Below, one piece after another: positions 38,248 to 50,443 of a DNA stretch of 64,000 bases; position 1 is the first letter of the stretch, and every line of letters begins with the position of its first letter. The stretch covers positions 48,206,260 to 48,270,259 of the forward strand of contig CM067360.1 of NCBI GenBank assembly GCA_034401795.1, written 5' to 3'. Below the pieces are notes generated by a model that saw nothing but the letters and a program-made list of their open reading frames with translations, did not search any database and had not been told where the DNA came from. The translations under genes and the position numbers were made by a program. This stretch comes from Chaetoderma sp. LZ-2023a (taxonomy: Eukaryota; Mollusca; Caudofoveata; Chaetodermatida; Chaetodermatidae).

Positions 38248-39989
38248 TGCTAGATGAAATTAGTAGAAACCAGGTACCTATGCCATACTATTTCATCTTA
38301 GCTTAGCTTAGAAACACACAATACCGTGACATAATAAAATATAATATGTATTGTATCAATATCAATGATGGTATTAGGTAAATTCATGCAAGTGGCATAA
38401 CACAATACATTTAATGTGTGGAGAATATGTCAATCGTATTCATTTATTACTAAAAAAGTCCAAAAATACCCAGTCACACATATATTACATACCGGTTTTA
38501 AAGAAATAAACAAAAATGGATTTTTCAGGTGAAATGGCCCAAATCTGGTAATAATTATGCAAATTTTACCCTTTCCCCTATTGGAATTTTGGAGGACTTT
38601 TGATATGTTGTACATGATGGCCCCCTATACACTGGGCGAGGTAAAAAAATTCTGTTGCAATTTGTTCCGGGTTAAAATATTGTTGGCCTAGATTGACTGG
38701 ACTATTAGCTTAGGTCAGGTTCGACTGGCGAACAATAGTTAACCTTAGATGAATATTAGTTAACCTTAGATGAATATTTGCATCGTGAGCACGCAATTTC
38801 CACACTTTCATGTGTTCGACAGGGGATTAGTTATCTAGAGTTATCTATTGCTCTCCGATGCCACACGACACAGATCCCCTAACGCGATAAATATGGTATT
38901 TTAATCTGGATGTGTTCTACATCGTTAGCCGTCAAGCAGGTGTCCTATGATGATAGCTAGAGAAGGCTGTATACGTGCATCGCGTTGTGAATGGGATTCA
39001 GATATTACATCCCAATGTTAAATCCTGTTTCATAATGTGATAGAATGGATGAACAAGGTGATACATCCAGACTGAGTTATGAATCGTTCGTTTAGCCCAT
39101 TTACACCCAGTGACGAGATACACCAAATCATGAAAAAATGTGTTATTGAATAATTACACATCACTTTTCGTGCAAGTTGTTGCTCCCTGTGAGCGCGACG
39201 GGTTTGTGTTAAATTATTTCGCAAATATCTACCAGATTTCCTCGTGAGTTAACGAAAGCTGGAATTTCCGGCTTGAAAGGGTAAAAACGTGCGTTATTAA
39301 GATTCGCTTCTGATATCGTAAATCTCTCATGGAATTCATTATAATCTGCGAAAATGTCTTTATCGCTTGGTATTTATTAGAACAATACAATTTAAAACAA
39401 ATTTAGTTGTCTTACTAGCCAAAGGCAGATGAAAAGTTGATGCTCGCGTACTGATTTGGTAGTAGTATCGCAGAACGTAAAGCACACCCACACAAATATG
39501 TTTGTACGCTAAGCTAACCACCCACGCATTACGTCTAACGATCTACGTACTTTCGAAGTTCACCGTTCCAGTTCATCCATCCTTCATATGACGTCATAAT
39601 CAACTAAGTGACGAGTATGCTGACGTCATAATCATAATCATGACGTCATGAATAATTCGAAATGGCCAGTCTTTAACGCTTAATAGCGCGACACGTTGTG
39701 CGAATTGTATGTCTGCTATTTAATTTTTGAATATTTTGAAACTAATTTGACTGGGTGCTGTTGCACCCAATAGAATTAGTTTTAAAATATTCAACAGCTT
39801 TTCTGCATAATTTTCTGGAAATTGATAGTCAAGGAGTTCATCGATCGATCCTAGCACGAGCGTGGTGTGGGTGGAGCTTAGATAGAGATGGGCGTGGCAT
39901 AGCTAAAACTGGAAAGGTTCATTGGCAATGTTGCTAAAAGAATATGTTAATTAATTTATCAACAAGGAATAATAAATATTCAGATCATA

Positions 39990-40865
39990 ATGTATAATGA
40001 ATTGTCATCTTCATTCAAACCTGACTATACTGGACAATCAATTTCTAGATATTTCTTGATCTTGGCTTCAAAGTCAACAAATACTGCTCTTGTTGGAGAC
40101 GATACCGACCTACTGGTGTTGCTTCTATACCATACTGATATGAATGGCTGTCAGCTATTTTTCAGACCAGAGCCAAAGCAAAATGCAAAGAAACCCCGAC
40201 TGTGGAATATCAAAATGGCAAAGGAAAAACTCGGGTTCTGTTTGTGCTCACAGCTGTTATTTATCCATGCTATCCTTGGCTGTGACTCAACATCTAGGCT
40301 TTATGGAATTGGAAAATCTGCATCCCTTAGCAAAATCCAGTGCTGCAAAGAACTCTCTCAAATTGCTGAAGTGTTTACAATGAGTAATGCGAATAAAGAT
40401 GACGTGATAAAAGCAGGTGAGAAGGCAATGCTTATTCTATACAATGGCACTTCAATGGATAGTCTAGTTGCTTTGCGGTACAAGCGATTCAGGGAGAAGG
40501 TTGCAAAAAGTTCCAAGTATGTTGAAGCACGAGATTTACCACCAACACCCGCATCCGCAAAGTTTCACAGTCTTCGCGTGTACTACCAAATTCAAGTTTG
40601 GAGAGGAGATGCTGGAGACATGGATCCAACAGAATTGGGCTGGAAAGTTCTCAACCACCAAATGATGCCTGTTAAGACTGACATGCTGGCAGCACCTGAC
40701 GATTTACTGTATTCATTTAGATGCAGCTGCAAAACTGGCTGTGAATCAAAGAGATGCACCTGTAGAAAACATGGGCTCAGCTGCACATCTGCCTGCGAAG
40801 ACTGTAAGGGTCTCAGTTGCTCGAATTCAATAATGCTCATTGAGGAAGATGACTTGGATAATTGA
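39990..40865 (+). CDS. Chimeric ORF, array unit 3
   Basis: 291 codons, identical in layout to the unit 2 ORF. Carries the TELGW and IMLIEE variants like unit 2 but DMNGCQ like units 4 and 5. Same missing nuclease motifs. Intact reading frame. Confidence 0.5.
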   Translation: MYNELSSSFKPDYTGQSISRYFLILASKSTNTALVGDDTDLLVLLLYHTDMNGCQLFFRPEPKQNAKKPRLWNIKMAKEKLGFCLCSQLLFIHAILGCDSTSRLYGIGKSASLSKIQCCKELSQIAEVFTMSNANKDDVIKAGEKAMLILYNGTSMDSLVALRYKRFREKVAKSSKYVEARDLPPTPASAKFHSLRVYYQIQVWRGDAGDMDPTELGWKVLNHQMMPVKTDMLAAPDDLLYSFRCSCKTGCESKRCTCRKHGLSCTSACEDCKGLSCSNSIMLIEEDDLDN

Positions 40866-42607
40866 TGCTAGATGAAATTAGTAGAAACCAGGTACCTATG
40901 CCATACTATTTCATCTTAGCTTAGCTTAGAAACACACAATACCGTGACATAAAAAAATATAATATGTATTGTATCAATATCAATGATGGTATTAGGTAAA
41001 TTCATGCAAGTGGCATAACACAATACATTTAATGTGTGGAGAATATGTCAATCGTATTCATTTATTACTAAAAAAGTCCAAAAATACCCAGTCACACATA
41101 TATTACATACCGGTTTTAAAGAAATAAACAAAAATGGATTTTTCAGGTGAAATGGCCCAAATCTGGTAATAATTATGCAAATTTTACCCTTTCCCCTATT
41201 GGAATTTTGGAGGACTTTTGATATGTTGTACATGATGGCCCCCTATACACTGGGCGAGGTAAAAAAATTCTGTTGCAATTTGTTCCGGGTTAAAATATTG
41301 TTGGCCTAGATTGACTGGACTATTAGCTTAGGTCAGGTTCGACTGGTGAACAATAGTTAACCTTAGATGAATATTAGTTAACCTTAGATGAATATTTGCA
41401 TCATGAGCACGCAATTTCCACACTTTCATGTGTTCGACAGGGGATTAGTTATCTAGAGTTATCTATTGCTCTCCGATGCCACACGCCACAGATCCCCTAA
41501 CGCGATAAATATGGTATTTTAATCTGGATGTGTTCTACATCGTTAGCCGTCAAGCAGGTGTCCTATGATGATAGCTAGAGAAGGCTGTATACGTGCATCG
41601 CGTTGTGAATGGGATTCAGATATTACATCCCAATGTTAAATCCTGTTTCATAATGTGATAGAATGGATGAACAAGGTGATACATCCAGACTGAGTTATGA
41701 ATCGTTCGTTTAGCCCATTTACACCCAGTGACGAGATACACCAAATCATGAAAAAATGTGTTATTGAATAATTACACATCACTTTTCGTGCAAGTTGTTG
41801 CTCCCTGTGAGCGCGACGGGTTTGTGTTAAATTATTTCGCAAATATCTACCAGATTTCCTCGTGAGTTAACGAAAGCTGGAATTTCCGGCTTGAAAGGGT
41901 AAAAACGTGCGTTATTAAGATTCGCTTCTGATATCGTAAATCTCTCAGGGAATTCATTATAATCTGCGAAAATGTCTTTATCGCTTGGTATTTATTAGAA
42001 CAATACAATTTAAAACAAATTTAGTTGTCTTACTAGCCAAAGGCAGATGAAAAGTTGATGCTCGCGTACTGATTTGGTAGTAGTATCGCAGAACGTAAAG
42101 CACACCCACACAAATATGTTTGTATGCTAAGCTAACCACCCACGCATTACGTCTAACGATCTACGTACTTTCGAAGTTCACCGTTCCAGTTCATCCATCC
42201 TTCATATGACGTCATAATCAACTAAGTGACGAGTATGCTGACGTCATAATCATAATCATGACGTCATGAATAATTCGAAATGGCCAGTCTTTAACGCTTA
42301 ATAGCGCGACACGTTGTGCGAATTGTATGTCTGCTATTTAATTTTTGAATATTTTGAAACTAATTTGACTGGGTGCTGTTGCACCCAATAGAATTAGTTT
42401 TAAAATATTCAACAGCTTTTCTGCATAATTTTCTGGAAATTGATAGTCAAGGAGTTCATCGATCGATCCTAGCACGAGCGTGGTGTGGGTGGAGCTTAGA
42501 TAGAGATGGGCGTGGCATAGCTAAAACTGGAAAGGTTCATTGGCAATGTTGCTAAAAGAATATGTTAATTAATTTATCAACAAGGAATAATAAATATTCA
42601 GATCATA

Positions 42608-43483
42608 ATGTATAATGAATTGTCATCTTCATTCAAACCTGACTATACTGGACAATCAATTTCTAGATATTTCTTGATCTTGGCTTCAAAGTCAACAAAT
42701 ACTGCTCTTGTTGGAGACGATACCGACCTACTGGTGTTGCTTCTATACCATACTGATATGAATGGCTGTCAGCTATTTTTCAGACCAGAGCCAAAGCAAA
42801 ATGCAAAGAAACCCCGACTGTGGAATATCAAAATGGCAAACGAAAAACTCGGGTTCTGTTTGTGCTCACAGCTGTTATTTATCCATGCTATCCTTGGCTG
42901 TGACTCAACATCTAGGCTTTATGGAATTGGAAAATCTGCATCCCTTAGCAAAATCCAGTGCTGCAAAGAACTCTCTCAAATTGCTGAAGTGTTTACAATG
43001 AGTAATGCGAATAAAGATGACGTGATAAAAGCAGGTGAGAAGGCAATGCTTATTCTATACAATGGCACTTCAATGGATAGTCTAGTTGCTTTGCGGTACA
43101 AGCGATTCAGGGAGAAGGTTGCAAAAAGTTCCAAGTATGTTGAAGCACGAGATTTACCACCAACACCCGCATCCGCAAAGTTTCACAGTCTTCGCGTGTA
43201 CTACCAAATTCAAGTTTGGAGAGGAGATGCTGGAGACATGGATCCAACAGAATGGGGCTGGAAAGTTCTCAACCACCAAATGATGCCTGTTAAGACTGAC
43301 ATGCTGGCAGCACCTGACGATTTACTGTATTCATTTAGATGCAGCTGCAAAACTGGCTGTGAATCAAAGAGATGCACCTGTAGAAAACATGGGCTCAGCT
43401 GCACATCCGCCTGCGAAGACTGTAAGGGTCTCAGTTGCTCGAATTCAATAACGCTCATTGAGGAAGATGACTTGGATAATTGA
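42608..43483 (+). CDS. Chimeric ORF, array unit 4
   Basis: 291 codons. Carries TEWGW and ITLIEE like the parental gene and unit 5; private change MANEKL instead of MAKEKL. Same fused leader. Confidence 0.5.
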   Translation: MYNELSSSFKPDYTGQSISRYFLILASKSTNTALVGDDTDLLVLLLYHTDMNGCQLFFRPEPKQNAKKPRLWNIKMANEKLGFCLCSQLLFIHAILGCDSTSRLYGIGKSASLSKIQCCKELSQIAEVFTMSNANKDDVIKAGEKAMLILYNGTSMDSLVALRYKRFREKVAKSSKYVEARDLPPTPASAKFHSLRVYYQIQVWRGDAGDMDPTEWGWKVLNHQMMPVKTDMLAAPDDLLYSFRCSCKTGCESKRCTCRKHGLSCTSACEDCKGLSCSNSITLIEEDDLDN

Positions 43484-45225
43484 TGCAAGATGAAATTAGT
43501 AGAAACCAGGTACCTATGCCATACTATTTCATCTTAGCTTAGCTTAGAAACACACAATACCGTGACATAATAAAATATAATATGTATTGTATCAATATCA
43601 ATGATGGTATTAGGTAAATTCATGCAAGTGGCATAACACAATACATTTAATGTGTGGAGAATATGTCAATCGTATTCATTTATTACTAAAAAAGTCCAAA
43701 AATACCCAGTCACACATATATTACATACCGGTTTTAAAGAAATAAACAAAAATGGATTTTTCAGGTGAAATGGCCCAAATCTGGTAATAATTATGCAAAT
43801 TTTACCCTTTCCCCTATTGGAATTTTGGAGGACTTTTGATATGTTGTACATGATGGCCCCCTATACACTGGGCGAGGTAAAAAAATTCTGTTGCAATTTG
43901 TTCCGGGTTAAAATATTGTTGGCCTAGATTGACTGGACTATTAGCTTAGGTCAGGTTCGACTGGCGAACAATAGTTAACCTTAGATGAATATTAGTTAAC
44001 CTTAGATGAATATTTGCATCGTGAGCACGCAATTTCCACACTTTCATGTGTTCGACAGGGGATTAGTTATCTAGAGTTATCTATTGCTCTCCGATGCCAC
44101 ACGACACAGATCCCCTAACGCGATAAATATGGTATTTTAATCTGGATTTGTTCTACATCGTTAGCCGTCAAGCAGGTGTCCTATGATGATAGCTAGAGAA
44201 GGCTGTATATGTGCATCGCGTTGTGAATGGGATTCAGATATTACATCCCAATGTTAAATCCTGTTTCATAATGTGATAGAATGGATGAACAAGGTGATAC
44301 ATCCAGACTGAGTTATGAATCGTTCGTTTAGCCCATTTACACCCAGTGACGAGATACACCAAATCATGAAAAAATGTGTTATTGAATAATTACACATCAC
44401 TTTTCGTGCAAGTTGTTGCTCCCTGTGAGCGCGACGGGTTTGTGTTAAATTATTTCGCAAATATCTACCAGATTTCCTCGTGAGTTAACGAAAGCTGGAA
44501 TTTCCGTCTTGAAAGGGTAAAAACGTGCGTTATTAAGATTCGCTTCTGATATCGTAAATCTCTCAGGGAATTCATTATAATCTGCGAAAATGTCTTTATC
44601 GCTTGGTATTTATTAGAACAATACAATTTAAAACAAATTTAGTTGTCTTACTAGCCAAAGGCAGATGAAAAGTTGATGCTCGCGTACTGATTTGGTAGTA
44701 GTATCGCAGAACGTAAAGCACACCCACACAAATATGTTTGTACGCTAAGCTAACCACCCATGCATTACGTCTAACGATCTACGTACTTTCGAAGTTCACC
44801 GTTCCAGTTCATCCATCCTTCATATGACGTCATAATCAACTAAGTGACGAGTATGCTGACGTCATAATCATAATCATGACGTCATGAATAATTCGAAATG
44901 GCCAGTCTTTAACGCTTAATAGCGCGACACGTTGTGCAAATTGTATGTCTGCTATTTAATTTTTGAATATTTTGAAACTAATTTGACTGGGTGCTGTTGC
45001 ACCCAATAGAATTAGTTTTAAAATATTCAACAGCTTTTCTGCATAATTTTCTGGAAATTGATAGTCAAGGAGTTCATCGATCGATCCTAGCACGAGCGTG
45101 GTGTGGGTGGAGCTTAGATAGTGATGGGCGTGGCATAGCTAAAACTGGAAAGGTTCATTGGCAATGTTGCTAAAAGAATATGTTAATTAATTTATCAACA
45201 AGGAATAATAAATATTCAGATCATA

Positions 45226-46101
45226 ATGTATAATGAATTGTCATCTTCATTCAAACCTGACTATACTGGACAATCAATTTCTAGATATTTCTTGATCTTG
45301 GCTTCAAAGTCAACAAATACTGCTCTTGTTGGAGACGATACCGACCTACTGGTGTTGCTTCTATACCATACTGATATGAATGGCTGTCAGCTATTTTTCA
45401 GACCAGAGCCAAAGCAAAATGCAAAGAAACCCCGACTGTGGAATATCAAAATGGCAAAGGAAAAACTCGGGTTCTGTTTGTGCTCACAGCTGTTATTTAT
45501 CCATGCTATCCTTGGCTGTGACTCAACATCTAGGCTTTATGGAATTGGAAAATCTGCATCCCTTAGCAAAATCCAGTGCTGCAAAGAACTCTCTCAAATT
45601 GCTGAAGTGTTTACAATGAGTAATGCGAATAAAGATGACGTGATAAAAGCAGGTGAGAAGGCAATGCTTATTCTATACAATGGCACTTCAATGGATAGTC
45701 TAGTTGCTTTGCGGTACAAGCGATTCAGGGAGAAGGTTGCAAAAAGTTCCAAGTATGTTGAAGCACGAGATTTACCACCAACACCCGCATCCGCAAAGTT
45801 TCACAGTCTTCGCGTGTACTACCAAATTCAAGTTTGGAGAGGAGATGCTGGAGACATGGATCCAACAGAATGGGGCTGGAAAGTTCTCAACCACCAAATG
45901 ATGCCTGTTAAGACTGACATGCTGGCAGCACCTGACGATTTACTGTATTCATTTAGATGCAGCTGCAAAACTGGCTGTGAATCAAAGAGATGCACCTGTA
46001 GAAAACATGGGCTCAGCTGCACATCCGCCTGCGAAGACTGTAAGGGTCTCAGTTGCTCGAATTCAATAACGCTCATTGAGGAAGATGACTTGGATAATTG
46101 A
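45226..46101 (+). CDS. Chimeric ORF, array unit 5
   Basis: 291 codons, with TEWGW and ITLIEE variants. It is the last intact ORF. A sixth copy of the leader ATG at 47,847 runs into MITE sequence instead of the nuclease part, because the array ends there. Confidence 0.5.
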   Translation: MYNELSSSFKPDYTGQSISRYFLILASKSTNTALVGDDTDLLVLLLYHTDMNGCQLFFRPEPKQNAKKPRLWNIKMAKEKLGFCLCSQLLFIHAILGCDSTSRLYGIGKSASLSKIQCCKELSQIAEVFTMSNANKDDVIKAGEKAMLILYNGTSMDSLVALRYKRFREKVAKSSKYVEARDLPPTPASAKFHSLRVYYQIQVWRGDAGDMDPTEWGWKVLNHQMMPVKTDMLAAPDDLLYSFRCSCKTGCESKRCTCRKHGLSCTSACEDCKGLSCSNSITLIEEDDLDN

Positions 46102-47892
46102 TGCAAGATGAAATTAGTAGAAACCAGGTACCTATGCCATACTATTTCATCTTAGCTTAGCTTAGAAACACACAATACCGTGACATAATAAAATATAATA
46201 TGTATTGTATCAATATCAATGATGGTATTAGGTAAATTCATGCAAGTGGCATAACACAATACATTTAATGTGTGGAGAATATGTCAATCGTATTCATTTA
46301 TTACTAAAAAAGTCCAAAAATACCCAGTCACACATATATTACATACCGGTTTTAAAGAAATAAACAAAAATGGATTTTTCAGGTGAAATGGCCCAAATCT
46401 GGTAATAATTATGCAAATTTTACCCTTTCCCCTATTGGAATTTTGGAGGACTTTTGATATGTTGTACATGATGGCCCCCTATACACTGGGCGAGGTAAAA
46501 AAATTCTGTTGCAATTTGTTCCGGGTTAAAATATTGTTGGCCTAGATTGACTGGACTATTAGCTTAGGTCAGGTTCGACTGGCTAAACAATAGTTAACCT
46601 TAGATGAATATTAGTTAACCGTAGATGAATATTTGCATCGTGAGCACGCAATTTCCCCACTTTCATGTGTTCGACAGGGGATTAGTTATCTAGAGTTATC
46701 TATTGCTCTCCGATGCCACACGACACAGATCCCCTAACGCGATAAATATGGTATTTTAATCTGGATGTGTTCTACATCGTTAGCCGTCAAGCAGGTGTCC
46801 TATGATGATAGCTAGAGAAGGCTGTATACGTGCATCGCGTCGTGAATGGGATTCAGATATTACATCCCAATGTTAAATCCTGTTTCATAATGTGATAGAA
46901 TGGATGAACAAGGTGATACATCCAGACTGAGTTATGAATCGTTCGTTTAGCCCATTTACACCCATTGACGAGATACACCAAATCATGAAAAAATGTGTTA
47001 TTGAATAATTACACATCACTTTTCGTGCAAGTTGTTGCTCCCTGTGAGCACGACGGGTTTGTGTTAAATTATTTCGCAAATATCTACCAGATTTCCTCGT
47101 GAGTTAACGAAAGCTGGAATTTCCGGCTTGAAAGGGTAAAAACGTGCGTTATTAAGATTCGCTTCTGATATCGTAAATCTCTCAGGGAATTCATTATAAT
47201 CTGCGAAAATGTCTTTATCGCTTGGTATTTATTAGAACAATACAATTTAAAACAAATTTAGTTGTCTTACTAGCCAAAGGCAGATGAAAAGTTGATGCTC
47301 GCGTACTGATTTGGTCGTAGTATCGCAGAACGTAAAGCACACCCACACAAATATGTTTGTACGCTAAGCTAACCACCCACGCATTACGTCTAACGATCTA
47401 CGTACTTTCGAAGTTCACCGTTCCAGTTCATCCATCCTTCATATGACGTCATAATCAACTAAGTGACGAGTATGCTGACGTCATAATCATAATCATGACG
47501 TCATGAATAATTCGAAATGGCTAGTCTTTAACGCTTAATAGCGCGACACGTTGTGCGAATTGTATGTCTGCTATTTAATTTTTGAATATTTTGAAACTAA
47601 TTTGACTGGGTGCTGTTGCACCCAATAGAATTAGTTTTAAAATATTCAACAGCTTCTCTGCATAATTTTCTGGAAATTGATAGTCAATGAGTTCATCGAT
47701 CGATCCTAGCACGAGCGTGGTGTGGGTGGAGCTTAGATAGAGATGGGCGTGGCATAGCTAAAACTGGAAAGGTTCATTGGCAATGTTGCTAAAAGAATAT
47801 GTTAATTAATTTATCAACAAGGAATAATAAATATTCAGATCATAATGTATAATGAATTGTCATCTTCATTCAAACCTGACTATACTGGACAA

Positions 47893-48250
47893 TCAATTTC
47901 TAGATATGCCACGCCCATTTCCAGATATACCACACCCATTTCTAGCTCAGTTCCATCCACTTGTGTATCTGTGTAATAATCGAATTGAAACTTCGAAACC
48001 TGAATTCCCAGAATCTAAATTTCACAGTAACTATAGAAGCAAGCCGTTGAATATTTGAAAATAAATTGGATTTGGTCTGTTGTTGGCTGTAACTGCATCA
48101 ATTCCCAGTTGAATTATTTTCAAATTATTCAACTGAATGTTTATGAAGGCATACAATTCGTGCACTACAAGACAGACTTTTCGATGTTCATCACTGAGCT
48201 ATGCATCATTTTGATTGCGACGTCTGCTAACATGTGACGTATTTTATTAT
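47893..48250 (+). mobile_element. MITE-like element at the right edge of the array
   Basis: TCTAGATATGCCACGCCCAT start, a repeated CCACGCCCATTTC / CCACACCCATTTC pair, a palindrome at 48,046-48,132, an ACAATTCG segment and a TGACG site near 48,234. The array breakpoint (47,907) falls inside the first 15 bp of this element. Confidence 0.65.
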
Positions 48251-48409
48251 GAGGTAAGATATTTGAATACCAAATCTCATCCCTCAATTAGAGCTCTGTT
48301 CTTTGATGCATGACCGTATTTAGACGCGAAACTGTCCTTAATCAATAAATCAAAGTTTTCATGTTCTTTAATCTTGTCCCACGAATCTCTGAACTCGTTC
48401 TTTTGTCAC

Positions 48410-48585
48410 CAGTTTAAGGGAAGCATGCTGACAAGTTAATGGACATCACTAGTTTATCCATCCATCATATGACGTCGATCGATCCCAACACAAGCGAGGT
48501 GGTGGTGGAACTTAGCTAGAGAGGGGCGGGGCATAGCTAAAACTGGAAAGGTCCATTACGATGTAAGAAGAATGCTATTGACTAT
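48410..48585 (-). mobile_element. MITE-like element, reverse, internally deleted
   Basis: CATCATATGACGTCGATCGATCCC joins the CRE end directly to the GATCGATC segment, so the palindrome is deleted. It continues through GGGGCGGGGCATAGCTAA to AACTGGAAAGGTCC, the family's terminal motif. Confidence 0.65.
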
Positions 48586-50443
48586 TTTGAAAGTAGTGTG
48601 ACTGGAAGCTGAGCTCAGCAACATATTTCATTCATGAGATTTCTAAATCATCAACATATTACTTTCTTACTAAATAACGTTTTGTATCTGGTCTATACAT
48701 GTATAGATAAGAGTGACTACAGTGAAGATCAATGTTCTTAGAAGGCAGATTATGAACAGAAGCAGTTCAAGCTTGAGGGTATTTTTAAATTTTTTAGATT
48801 TCTTTAGGGAATAAGAGCACAACTTGAATTGGGACTAGAACAGGAGTTTGTATTGGATTATCACGTAGGCTACTTGGTTAGTATGTTACTCTTGGAGTCA
48901 CGAAGAAGTATGTTGGTGTTAGACCGCATGCCAAAATTAAAGATAACCGCTTAAAGCGCCGAAGTTAATATTTTTCTTCTTCTTTTTTTACGAAAAAGTT
49001 CAAAGGACATATTAAAGGATACCACATGGCATCACTTAAGGTGAATCTCACCCGCTAGGACCAATGCTACCCATATAGTCTAGTGGCCATCTTTCAAAGT
49101 GGACTCTAATTTTATACTTTAATGTACCCGAATAGCATAAAGCTACAACATGTTTTATTGTGTTTATTATGTGTTAATGGACATTTCTAGATATGTTGTC
49201 CTCTCCTGTTCACGGGACATGATCTTGAAATTCAGCGTCAAATGGCAAGACCCCCAGCAATGAAAAAATCTACTAAATGCACTTACGTACTCTTCATTCT
49301 TGTTCCTGAACCAAACACCACACACTTATTAAATAATCTGATCAAGGGGATCAACTGTAATATTCCTTCAGAACAATCCAGCTTTGGTCCATTTGCCCAC
49401 CTGTCTGCCCACCAATTAATCGTCTGTCATCTGTCAACTATTAAGCGAACCACTGAGCCAATTTAACTCACATTTTGCCTCCCTCATGAACGTATGATTC
49501 AGATGTCAAATGGACAAATCTGATTGAATGGTCAGTTGCATCGTGGCCATATTTCATGTTTATTAATTTCCAATAAAGCAATTATGAGGTTCCTCCTAAT
49601 AGTGCAGACCACTATGTCAGCTATTTCAATTACGTGTCTAATCTTTGTTAAACACAATTTGTTGGTTGACTCTTGTCCAGAAGGGCATCGATACAAAAAT
49701 TAGCGTTCCTTTCTGTGGCGTTTAATAGATATAATTACAATATTAACCATTTCAACCCCGAAGACCAAATATGAAAAATCACTTACAATGTAAGAAAATT
49801 ACATTGTCTCTAAATTAACAGGGAGCTGCTGCATTGGCATCTTGCCATTTGCTAATAAATTGAACATGTCAGAAATGAACTACCATTAACCATGCATGCA
49901 TACTGGCTAATATTAAATAAACTGTGAAAAATCTTAGGACAAAGATATCACATTTTTATCAAAATTACCAGTTTATGTTTTTTTGCAGAAATCAACTCCC
50001 CTTGGCCAGAAAAGTAGAAGACAAGCTTGCTTTAAATGGGCGCCAAAAAGTATTATCAGATCAACTTGAAACCGGATACGCTTCTTTGTCTTATACAGAC
50101 CTGGTCTGGTATCAATTTTATATTGGATTCATCCGATGGTTTTCTAGAAATCCGCTTTTTGCCATCCAATGTGCACCCCATATGAAATCCGTGGAAGGGG
50201 CATTTGAACAATGAGCTCAAACCTGGCAGATCTCTATCAATTTTTGACACTCTGGATCTCCTAAGGATTTCCGAGATACTCAATGGTAAATGATCACTGA
50301 TACAATAGCCAATATATTCTACAAGTAGCAAAATCTTTCTCCCGCCATGGTACATTTACAGAATCAAAATGAGCCCAGCTGTTCTTGAGATACTCTCATC
50401 AACGTAAAAATTTTAATTTTCCAAAGCAGCATTTCAGCATTTG
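48586..50443. other. Unassigned DNA
   Basis: Nothing recognised over 1.9 kb. Frames at 49,242-49,466, 49,924-50,214 and 50,056-50,355 have no domain or composition that supports a gene. Confidence 0.5.

Larger units (their letters stand above)
34823..47907 (+). repeat. Tandem array of five 2,618-bp units
   Basis: Units: 34,823-37,440; 37,441-40,058; 40,059-42,676; 42,677-45,294; 45,295-47,907. Spacing is exactly 2,618 bp except for one extra base in the last unit. Each unit carries the 3' part of the XPG-like gene, the right TIR of the transposon, about 850 bp of flank, one MITE in reverse orientation and a 70-bp leader. At each internal junction the left side ends CTAGATAT, followed by a 6-bp filler (TTCTTG) and then ATCTTGGCTTC from inside the gene. 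The filler is absent at the end of the array (47,907). By eye, units are about 99% identical. Confidence 0.95.

Noticed and set aside
49924..50355. Two overlapping frames of about 97 codons on opposite strands
   Set aside because: No domain, low-complexity or conserved motif; overlap on opposite strands in AT-rich DNA suggests chance.
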